From: Bacteroidetes bacterium GWF2_40_14
GTDB taxonomy: Bacteria; Bacteroidota; Bacteroidia; Bacteroidales; UBA932
Direction of reading: 5' to 3'
DNA: 64,000 nt
Assembly: GCA_001769195.1 (NCBI GenBank)
Contig: MEOK01000001.1
Span: forward strand, 1 to 64,000
Shown here: positions 36,911 through 44,593 of the stretch, piece after piece
Numbering within the stretch: position 1 is the stretch's first letter
Layout: each line of letters opens with the position of its first letter
Notes under the pieces: generated by a model
What the model saw: only the letters and a program-made list of their open reading frames with translations
What the model was told of the DNA's origin: nothing
Databases searched by the model: none
Made by a program: the position numbers and the translations under genes

Positions 36911-36967
36911 TCAATCATATAAAGCTGTTGTTGTGGATGTAATAATGGTTGATGTGTGCATTGTCAT
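36911..36967 (-). CDS. thrL: thr operon leader peptide
   Basis: The frame ATG...TGA encodes 18 residues, MTMHTSTIITSTTTALYD, with seven Thr and two Ile. This composition directly before thrA, with a terminator hairpin between them, identifies it as a regulatory leader like E. coli ThrL, though the sequence is unrelated. Translation may start at the first or the third codon (both Met). Stalling would occur on the ACA/ACC codons when charged tRNA-Thr or tRNA-Ile is scarce. Confidence 0.85.
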   Translation of the reverse strand: MTMHTSTIITSTTTALYD

Positions 36968-36971
36968 GGAA

Positions 36972-37000
36972 CAAAAGTAGAGAAATATATTTATTTGCAA
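36972..37000 (-). promoter_or_regulatory. thr operon promoter
   Basis: On the minus strand TACTTTTG (36979-36972) fits the Bacteroidetes -7 consensus TAnnTTTG, with TTG (37000-36998) 18 bp upstream as the -33 element. It lies only 4 bp before the leader ATG, so the leader mRNA has a very short or no 5' untranslated region unless the second ATG is used. The -33 box overlaps the last codons of the upstream GHL10 gene. Confidence 0.6.
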
Positions 37001-38109
37001 CTATAATTTTTAAAAAAATCAGAAAAATTTTTCAATCCCTCAAAATAGAAAAAGCACTCTCCCTTTATTCCATTCCTGCGGTTTTCCATAATCATGCTGT
37101 CAAGTAATCCCTCTGTGGGAAAGATTTTCCCATCTGCCTTTAACAGTACTCCCGGAAAAAATTTCAGTTTGTCTGTCTCTCTTAATAACTTGATTTGTGC
37201 AGCCAATGTAGATTTGTAGTCTTTGAAATTTGCCCTGTATACCTGTGGAATTACATATTCTACATAACCCTTTTCAAACCATGCCGGCCAATCCTGCAGG
37301 TATTGCTCCCTGGCCCAGGGGTGTATGCTGGGAGCCATGCTTATAATAATACCGGGCTTTATGTTTTTAACTTGCCGGCAAAGATTTCCCAGATACCCGG
37401 TCAGCAGGTCGGCCCTCCACTGTACCCATTCGGGATTCTTTGATTCTGCCGGCGGTAAGGCGCCATTATGCAGTGACTTGTATAAGTTTACAGTATACTT
37501 GTCATAACCCGATTCTGAAGGGGCAGCCGGCAGCCTGTCGTCTCCCTGAATTCCATCTACATTATAGCCAGATACGACTTCTGTAATAAGGGATGTAATA
37601 AAGTCCTGCACTTCCGGGTCGAATGCATTCATCCATTGGAATCCGTTTTTTGTAACAAGTTTGCCTTCGCGATCAATCGCTGCCCAGTGAGGATATCTCT
37701 GAATAATTATGCCGCCATCGCTCTCCCTGTAAGAACAGGAAAATCCGAACTCAAACCATGCATGTACCTTAATCTGTTTTTTATGTGCCTCTTCTATAAT
37801 CTCCCTGAGAGGGTCCCGTCCGCTAAAGCGTTCCATTATTGGAATGCCGAACCTCTCCTTCATTATTTTACTTGGATATATAGTTCTGGCATTGTTCCAG
37901 GTAACTACATAGATATTGTTGATACCTGTTTCTGAGCAAAGTTTAACTGCTTCTCTTATATTTTCTCGGGAATCGAGTGCATCGCTCAAAACATTGGTCA
38001 CCCATACGCCTTTAACGGGGTGTGATTGGCTATAAAGAGGCGAAAAAAAGTCAATAAACAAAGACAAGCAAAATAAAACCGGTATCGCACTTAGTTTGTT
38101 TAATTTCAT
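36991..38109 (-). CDS. GHL10-family (glycosyl-hydrolase-like 10, YngK-type) exported protein
   Basis: The product (372 residues) has a signal peptide (AIPVLFCLSLFIDFFSPLYS) and a TIM-barrel of the GHL10/DUF187 family. Characteristic segments are VKGVWVTNVLSDAL, HAWFEFGFS, WMNAFDPEVQDFI and VDGIQGDDR. Related proteins are proposed to cut non-canonical glycosidic bonds, but the substrate is not established. The ATG at 38109 is preferred over the longer frame, which would run into rlmF. It is the last gene of the minus-strand run from 51588. Confidence 0.85.
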   Translation of the reverse strand: MKLNKLSAIPVLFCLSLFIDFFSPLYSQSHPVKGVWVTNVLSDALDSRENIREAVKLCSETGINNIYVVTWNNARTIYPSKIMKERFGIPIMERFSGRDPLREIIEEAHKKQIKVHAWFEFGFSCSYRESDGGIIIQRYPHWAAIDREGKLVTKNGFQWMNAFDPEVQDFITSLITEVVSGYNVDGIQGDDRLPAAPSESGYDKYTVNLYKSLHNGALPPAESKNPEWVQWRADLLTGYLGNLCRQVKNIKPGIIISMAPSIHPWAREQYLQDWPAWFEKGYVEYVIPQVYRANFKDYKSTLAAQIKLLRETDKLKFFPGVLLKADGKIFPTEGLLDSMIMENRRNGIKGECFFYFEGLKNFSDFFKNYSCK

Positions 38110-38117
38110 ATTAATGG

Positions 38118-39044
38118 TTATTCCTGAGTTGTATCTTGTTTTTCGGTAAAACTCCATGCAACTATCCTGCTTATCTTGTTGCCATGTTCCATTTGAATGG
38201 TTTTTATCATGCTGGCATTTACATCTCTAAGTGCAGCATACACCCCACCAAGACTCTCTTTTTTAGATACTAGTGAAGAGAATATTCGGCATTGCGACGC
38301 AAACTCCTTGCTCTGTAAAACCAAGTCGCGGACGAATTGTACCTCGCCTCCCTTGCACCAGAGCTCACTGTTTTGTCCTCCAAAATTGAGTACCCCTTCA
38401 AGCTCACGTGTAGGTTTGGATTTGCTGGTCATCCTTAGGTTTTTCAGCTTTTTCATGGTTGATTCCCTGGCCTCCTCTGCTGATGCGTGAAATGGAGGAT
38501 TGCAAATGCATATATCAAACATGTCTCCCTTTCTAATCACTCCCGTAAAAAACAATCTTGAATTTGTCTGGAACCTGAGTTTAATCTTACCTTCTAGCGA
38601 GGGGTTGTTTTTAACGATCTCTCTGGCAGATTCCATGGCTCTCTCGTCCGATTCAGATCCCGTAAATGACCACAAGTACTCATGTGTACCTATGATTGGA
38701 TAGATGCAGCTAGATCCTACTCCAATATCCAGACACTTTATTCCGCTCCCTTCAGGAACCACGCCATTGTTGAAATCGGCCAGAAGGTCAGCAATGTGAT
38801 GTATATAGTCGGCACGTCCAGGGATGGGAGGGCACAGATAACCTGCAGGAATCTCCCAAAAATTTACATCATAATATAGTTTCAATATTGCCTTGTTGAG
38901 CATTCTTACGGCAGCAGGGTCGAAGAAATCCACTGTCTGGTCGTTGTAGGAATTTATAATTACATATTTTTCCAACTCAGGAGTGCTCTTTATAAGCTCT
39001 TTAAGGTCATATCTTCCCTGATGTCTGTTTTTTGGGTGTAACAT
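38118..39044 (-). CDS. rlmF: 23S rRNA (adenine-1618-N6)-methyltransferase
   Basis: The product (308 residues from the ATG at 39044; the in-frame TTG at 39065 is less likely) opens with LHPKNRHQGRYDLKEL and contains PPIPGRADYIHHIADLL, LDIGVGSSCIYPIIG (SAM site) and the N6-adenine methyltransferase motif CNPPFHAS. All are hallmarks of RlmF. It methylates A1618 in the large rRNA. It is a housekeeping gene wedged between glycoside-hydrolase genes with 8- and 33-bp gaps. Confidence 0.95.
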   Translation of the reverse strand: MLHPKNRHQGRYDLKELIKSTPELEKYVIINSYNDQTVDFFDPAAVRMLNKAILKLYYDVNFWEIPAGYLCPPIPGRADYIHHIADLLADFNNGVVPEGSGIKCLDIGVGSSCIYPIIGTHEYLWSFTGSESDERAMESAREIVKNNPSLEGKIKLRFQTNSRLFFTGVIRKGDMFDICICNPPFHASAEEARESTMKKLKNLRMTSKSKPTRELEGVLNFGGQNSELWCKGGEVQFVRDLVLQSKEFASQCRIFSSLVSKKESLGGVYAALRDVNASMIKTIQMEHGNKISRIVAWSFTEKQDTTQE

Positions 39045-39077
39045 TGGTACAATTATTTTATGCAAAAGTAGGATAAA

Positions 39078-41657
39078 TTAACGGCTTTCTGTCTTTATTA
39101 CCCTAAGACCCCTCCGGAACTCCTCTAAGCTTCCCTGTGCCTTGCAATTTACAACAGCCTCCTTTCCCGGTAAAAGATCAAAAAAGTTATCGGAGAAGTT
39201 GACATCGTATTTGTCGCTTATAATCATAATATTTTTGCATAAGACTGCAGATGATACTGAAACATAGTAAAACCCATCTTTTTCCTCTGCTTTTATATTG
39301 ATGTCACCCTTAGGGAGAATGAGCTCTTTTGGCTCTGTAAAATACCTTATGTCAGTATCTATCACCTTATCTATATGTGTTAGACCCGACAGGAGCAGCA
39401 CCTCGTTCCTGGATTTGTCCTTGAGAAGCTCTTCAAGGGGAAGTTTAGTAAGAATTGCCGATCCGTTGGAAGGAACCTTTACATTAAATGATTTTTGAAA
39501 CAGGCTATTTCCACGGAAATCTATAAGGGCAACCGTTAAAACCGCATCAAGGTTCATTTCTGTATCTGAAACTGCATTAATCGTAACAAAGTTGCTGTCT
39601 CTCACGGTTGTCAGTATAGTGTTTTTGAAGGCCTCACGGGCAAAATAATGCAAAGCCTTCCATTTTAGATAGCTGTCTATACCCGACCACGAAGCAACCG
39701 GCCAACAGTCGTTCAGTTGCCAGTAAAGCGATCCCATACAGAAAGGCATATCTGTCCTGTGCGATTCAATGGCCATTTTTATAGCTTCGGCCTGAAGAAT
39801 TTGTCCGGTATAGAGCAACATTTCAAAATCAGCAGGAATCATGTAACTTTTCTCCATATATTCCCGGATCCGCAGGTTTCCTATTCCGCTGCGCTGATGA
39901 GAAGCCATAACCTTTGACTCAATGTCCCAATCCTCTGGCAATGTGTATTTTTTTACACTGGCAAACTCAGGAAATGACTGGAAACCGTATTCGCTCATGA
40001 ACCTCGCCTTATACTCGCGAAAAGCCTCAATAGGGTGTTTGGCGTGCCATACACCCCAGTAGTGTACATCGCCCTTGTTGCCACGGCTTCCTGCCAGCTG
40101 CATATATCCTTTGGAAGGGGAGGAGTGCCAGTATGGTTGCCCATCTGTATATTCCGAAATCACAGCGGGGAGAATCTTATGAAAAAGAGTGTCGTAGCTG
40201 TGCCAGATTGTCTTACGCCGTTCAGGATCATATTGTTGCTTCCATCCCCATCCAAGAATTTCGTCCCACTCTCCCCACGCGGTCTCTATCTCATTGTTCC
40301 CGCACCATAGAGCCAAAGATGCATGGTTACGTAGTCTTTTAACATTATCGACCGCCTCTAGCCTTACATTTTCGAGAAATGCGTCGTCTCCCGGATACAT
40401 TGAGCATGCAAACATAAAATCCTGCCAGATCATTATTCCATACTTGTCGCACAAATCATAAAAGAGATCATTTTCATAAACTCCTCCACCCCAGACCCGT
40501 AGCATGTTCATATTTGCCTGTGCCGCAGATTTGATAATAAATTCATACTTTTCAGGCGTGACAGAGGGTAGAAAAATATCATTGGGAATTATGTTGGCAC
40601 CTTTAGCGAAAACTGGTCGTCCATTCACCTGGAAGTAGAAACTCTCGCCATCGCCCTCTTTATCTGCTTTTCTGATATGCTTAATGGTTCGTACTCCGAT
40701 TTTCCGCGAAAAGATATCAGATTGAGATGTATTCTGTCCCACCTGAACAGAAATGTCGTAAAGTGTTTGATTGCCAAGACCATTTGGCCACCAAAACTCC
40801 GGATTCTGAATGCTGAATTCCAGCTGAACCTTGTTGTTTCCTTTTTCTAGTGTCTTTTTGACCGCTGCAGCTTTCTTTCCATTTACAGATACAGTATATA
40901 GATATTCTCCGGGTGTGCATGACTGAACTTCTGCCTCTGCCAGAAAATCTGCCCTGTTTTCCTGCATACTCTTCTGTTTTACAAACATGTCCGTTATCCT
41001 GATGTTGTCCCATGTCACTATTTTAACCTGTCTCCATATACCCGAAGTTACAAGACGCGGTCCCCAGTCCCATCCAAAGTGGTAACCGGCCTTTCTGGTG
41101 AAGATGCTCACCCGTTTGTCGCCCAAACCTCCGTTTTCCGACTGATCGTTTGAGGCAGGAAGCTGGTAGCCAAGCGCATCAAGCTTCTCCAGACCAATGT
41201 TTACTGGCGACCTGAGTAAAACCAGAAGCTCATTTTCCCCGGATTGAACAATACTTTTAATGTCAACTTCCCAGGTACGGAACATATTCTCGGTATGCAG
41301 GATTCTCTTTCCGTTCAACCATACATCTGCGTAAGTATCAAGCCCTTCAAATCTCAGTACTATATTGTTTTTTGAAAAACTCTCTTTCTCTATGAGCAGG
41401 GTGGTTCTGTATTCCCAGTCACTCTTGTCAATCCATTGCAGATCCTTCTCATTAAGTCTGTAATAGGGGTCATTAATAAGTCCTGCTGCAAGAAGGTCTG
41501 TATGGACAGTTCCAGGCACAGTGGCTTTAAGCCATTTATTGTCACCAGCCTTTCTGAATTGCCATTCACCCTCGACAGAAACAAACCTTGTCTGGCCGTA
41601 CAAGCCAGATTGCCAAAGAACTAATAATGTGCATAGAGCATTTTTAAAAATTCTCAT
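39078..41657 (-). CDS. Beta-mannosidase, GH2, exported
   Basis: The 859-residue protein has a signal peptide (ALCTLLVLWQSGLYGQ). The N-terminal GH2 sugar-binding domain contains WEYRTTLLIEKESF, an immunoglobulin-like domain follows, and the barrel holds the acid/base context ALWCGNNEIETAWGEWDE and the nucleophile context FMSEYGFQSFPEF. The W-x-G-N-N-E pattern and overall length fit beta-mannosidases, which remove the core beta-mannose of N-glycans or mannan oligosaccharides. It follows GH92 by 16 bp, consistent with sequential removal of alpha- then beta-mannose. Confidence 0.92.
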   Translation of the reverse strand: MRIFKNALCTLLVLWQSGLYGQTRFVSVEGEWQFRKAGDNKWLKATVPGTVHTDLLAAGLINDPYYRLNEKDLQWIDKSDWEYRTTLLIEKESFSKNNIVLRFEGLDTYADVWLNGKRILHTENMFRTWEVDIKSIVQSGENELLVLLRSPVNIGLEKLDALGYQLPASNDQSENGGLGDKRVSIFTRKAGYHFGWDWGPRLVTSGIWRQVKIVTWDNIRITDMFVKQKSMQENRADFLAEAEVQSCTPGEYLYTVSVNGKKAAAVKKTLEKGNNKVQLEFSIQNPEFWWPNGLGNQTLYDISVQVGQNTSQSDIFSRKIGVRTIKHIRKADKEGDGESFYFQVNGRPVFAKGANIIPNDIFLPSVTPEKYEFIIKSAAQANMNMLRVWGGGVYENDLFYDLCDKYGIMIWQDFMFACSMYPGDDAFLENVRLEAVDNVKRLRNHASLALWCGNNEIETAWGEWDEILGWGWKQQYDPERRKTIWHSYDTLFHKILPAVISEYTDGQPYWHSSPSKGYMQLAGSRGNKGDVHYWGVWHAKHPIEAFREYKARFMSEYGFQSFPEFASVKKYTLPEDWDIESKVMASHQRSGIGNLRIREYMEKSYMIPADFEMLLYTGQILQAEAIKMAIESHRTDMPFCMGSLYWQLNDCWPVASWSGIDSYLKWKALHYFAREAFKNTILTTVRDSNFVTINAVSDTEMNLDAVLTVALIDFRGNSLFQKSFNVKVPSNGSAILTKLPLEELLKDKSRNEVLLLSGLTHIDKVIDTDIRYFTEPKELILPKGDINIKAEEKDGFYYVSVSSAVLCKNIMIISDKYDVNFSDNFFDLLPGKEAVVNCKAQGSLEEFRRGLRVIKTESR

Positions 41658-41673
41658 GATATAATATTAACTT

Positions 41674-44562
41674 TTAATCAATAATAATTTCGTCAATGAA
41701 AATAAAAGCATTCTCGCCTGCACTCTCGTGCCATTCAGGAATTATACCAAGGTTTTTAGCAAGGACCTTCACATACCTGGCTTTAAGTGAAAGTCCATTT
41801 TTTACAAGATTGCTTATTTCCGGAGCAAGCTCCTTAGTATCAACATTATTATCAACCCTGCATGCATGTGTGTAATTCAAACCATCACAGGAGACTGCAA
41901 ATTCTACATATTGCGGCATCCATATCCACGACCTTGCGTCCTGCAGGAACCCGGCACCAAGTGTGGAGATATCTTTTACTGAACCCAAATCTACAATTGC
42001 CTCGAAATCTGTATCCTGATACCCTTGCCATCCGCCCAGCCTGAAGTTGCTTTCACCCCGTACACCATCCAGAAGGCCTTCGTTACCACCCGCTGTGTAT
42101 TGAGGGTTATATCTGGAAAGTATGCTTATTTTCCGCTCTCGGTTAATCTTGCTTAGGGTTGAAGTGACAACAAAGCTCCTTTCTCCTCTCTTGTTTTCTG
42201 AATATGCACTTAATGCAGAGCTTGTCCTGATTGTAAGGGGAGAGCTGTATTTAGCGAAGACATGATTCCCGGGCTCATCTGTCTTGTACCATACAATGTA
42301 GTCAGGATCACCCGCTTTAATGCTGACTTTTATTGAATCCTTAAAGATATTGCTATCCATTTCATACCACGGATTAGTCACAACAGGGTACTCCTCAATT
42401 GATGAACGAGGCCTGTCCGATTGCGATGTTCCAAATGAAAAATCAGGAGTAGGAGCCATTCTTAAATCAATTGTACTGCCGGCAATTATGTTACTATGAG
42501 TGATGTAGGATTTTGTATAATCATCCCCGTTTAGCAGGGCCGATTTTATATATATGTTCTTGTTATTAGAAGAGGGTGATTTAATAGTGAATTTTTCCCC
42601 GTTTTCAAGATTGATAATCACTTTAGAAAAGAGTGGCGAGCCAAGCACATATGTTTCATCGCCTGGTGTTACCGGATAGAATCCGATTGCACTTAATACA
42701 TACCAGGCAGACATTTGTCCACAGTCGTCATTTCCGCATAATCCGTCAGGAGCGGCACTATATAGGGTTCCCATTATTTTTCTGACCATCTCCTGTGTCT
42801 TCCATGGTTTTCCGGCATAGCTGTAGAGATAAGCTGTATGGTGACTTGGTTCATTTCCATGTGCATACTGGCCTATAAGACCGGTAATGTCGGATTGTGT
42901 CCTTCCAGTGGTTTTTGCAGGTGCAGAAAACAATTCGTCCAGTTTTGCAGAATATGCGTCATCGCCTCCTAACATTTTTATATGGGTTCCTATATCCTGA
43001 GGAACATAAAAGCTATATTGCCAAGAGTTTGCCTCTACAAAGTGAAAATTGACCTCGGTGGGATTAAACGGCGTCAGCCATCTTCCTTTTATCTTTGGTC
43101 GCATGAACCCTGTATTCGGGTCGAAAACATTTTTGTAGTACTGCGCCCTTTGCATATATTTTTCATAAAGGCCCACGTTTCCCAGTTGCTTTGCAACCTG
43201 AGCTATGCACCAGTCGTCATATGCATACTCCAGTGTCTTTGAGACAGATTCATGTTCCATTTGCGCGGGAATGAAGCCGTTTTTAATATAAATATCAATT
43301 CCATACTCATTTCTGTTTGAGCTGTTTACCATTGCATTGAGAGCCTCGGATATATCAAACCCGCCAATGTTCTTTTTAATTGCGTCTGCAATTACCGGTA
43401 TTGAATGGTAGCCAATCATGCAATTTGTCTCATTACCGGATAGTTCCCATATTGGAAGCTTGCCTGCCTGCTTATATATCGCAAGGAATGATTTTACAAA
43501 GTCGGTAGTGCGTCTCTGTTCTATAATAGTAAATAGAGGATGAAGTGCCCTGTAAGTATCCCACAAAGAGAATACTGTATACTGTTCATATCCATCCGCC
43601 TTGTGAACCCTCCTGTCCATACCGCGGTACTCACCATTTACATCGGAGTAGAGGTTAGGGGCCATGGCAGTGTGGTAAAGCGCAGTATAGAAAATTCTTT
43701 TATCTACTGAATTCAATGTTTCAACGTCAATTTTTCCCAGATACTCGTTCCATGCATTTTCTGTTTCAGAGCGCAATTTGTTAAAATTAAAACCTTTAAC
43801 CTCTGCCAGAAGGTTCATTTTTGCATTGTCCTCCGAGACAGATGAGATTGCTGTCCTGACAGTCAGATTATTTCCCTTTTGAGGGTCAAATGTAAGGAGA
43901 GCTTTGACCTTGCCATTAACAAGAGGGTCTTTAAAAGGCTCGGAAAATTCCATGTAGAAAAATACTATCTGATCCTGTGCCCATGATTTTGACCTTCTGA
44001 ACCCTTTTATTGTGTGGTTGTCAACTATTTCGAATCCAGAATCCAGAACCTCATCCCTGTGAGAAAGATCTATTATTACCTGTTTTTCTGAGTCTTTTCT
44101 GAATGTATAGCGATGCATGCCCACTCTTTTCCCTGCAGTAAGCTGTACCAGAATTTCCGGTTTGTCAAGAAAAACCTCATAATATCCGGGAGAGGCTTTC
44201 TCTCTCTTATGGCTGAATTGTGATTTGTAATGTTCTCTGTCAATATCAGGATGGTTATATCCGGAAACTGGCATAACCAGAATATCGCAATAATCTGGTA
44301 TTCCGGTTCCGCTAAGGTGAGTATGGCTGAATCCATAAATAGTAGAATCGGAATAGTGGTATCCGGAACATCCATCCCAGCCTGTAAGTCTTGTATCGGG
44401 GCTCAATTGTACCATCCCGAAAGGGAAGGTGGCACCCGGGAAGGTATGCCCATGGAAATCTGTGCCTACAAATGGATTTACATATTGGATTTTTGTTGTT
44501 TGCTGAGCAATTGAGGTAGTTATTGACAACAAAGTCAGAATAAATGGAAATAGCTGTTTCAT
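41674..44562 (-). CDS. GH92 alpha-mannosidase, exported, with C-terminal discoidin-like domain
   Basis: The 962-residue product starts with a signal peptide (KQLFPFILTLLSITTSIAQ) and the GH92 opening YVNPFVGTDFHGHTFPGATF (20 residues). The catalytic domain has SLWDTYRALHPLFT and CGQMSAWYVLSAIGFYPVTP. GH92 enzymes are calcium-dependent exo-alpha-mannosidases acting on high-mannose N-glycans or yeast mannan. The last about 130 residues (LDGVRGESNFRLGGWQGY onward) look like an F5/8-type carbohydrate-binding domain. It follows a TonB-dependent receptor gene by 31 bp. Confidence 0.94.
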   Translation of the reverse strand: MKQLFPFILTLLSITTSIAQQTTKIQYVNPFVGTDFHGHTFPGATFPFGMVQLSPDTRLTGWDGCSGYHYSDSTIYGFSHTHLSGTGIPDYCDILVMPVSGYNHPDIDREHYKSQFSHKREKASPGYYEVFLDKPEILVQLTAGKRVGMHRYTFRKDSEKQVIIDLSHRDEVLDSGFEIVDNHTIKGFRRSKSWAQDQIVFFYMEFSEPFKDPLVNGKVKALLTFDPQKGNNLTVRTAISSVSEDNAKMNLLAEVKGFNFNKLRSETENAWNEYLGKIDVETLNSVDKRIFYTALYHTAMAPNLYSDVNGEYRGMDRRVHKADGYEQYTVFSLWDTYRALHPLFTIIEQRRTTDFVKSFLAIYKQAGKLPIWELSGNETNCMIGYHSIPVIADAIKKNIGGFDISEALNAMVNSSNRNEYGIDIYIKNGFIPAQMEHESVSKTLEYAYDDWCIAQVAKQLGNVGLYEKYMQRAQYYKNVFDPNTGFMRPKIKGRWLTPFNPTEVNFHFVEANSWQYSFYVPQDIGTHIKMLGGDDAYSAKLDELFSAPAKTTGRTQSDITGLIGQYAHGNEPSHHTAYLYSYAGKPWKTQEMVRKIMGTLYSAAPDGLCGNDDCGQMSAWYVLSAIGFYPVTPGDETYVLGSPLFSKVIINLENGEKFTIKSPSSNNKNIYIKSALLNGDDYTKSYITHSNIIAGSTIDLRMAPTPDFSFGTSQSDRPRSSIEEYPVVTNPWYEMDSNIFKDSIKVSIKAGDPDYIVWYKTDEPGNHVFAKYSSPLTIRTSSALSAYSENKRGERSFVVTSTLSKINRERKISILSRYNPQYTAGGNEGLLDGVRGESNFRLGGWQGYQDTDFEAIVDLGSVKDISTLGAGFLQDARSWIWMPQYVEFAVSCDGLNYTHACRVDNNVDTKELAPEISNLVKNGLSLKARYVKVLAKNLGIIPEWHESAGENAFIFIDEIIID

Positions 44563-44593
44563 TATTCTTTGCAGTTAAAAATTTAGATTATGT

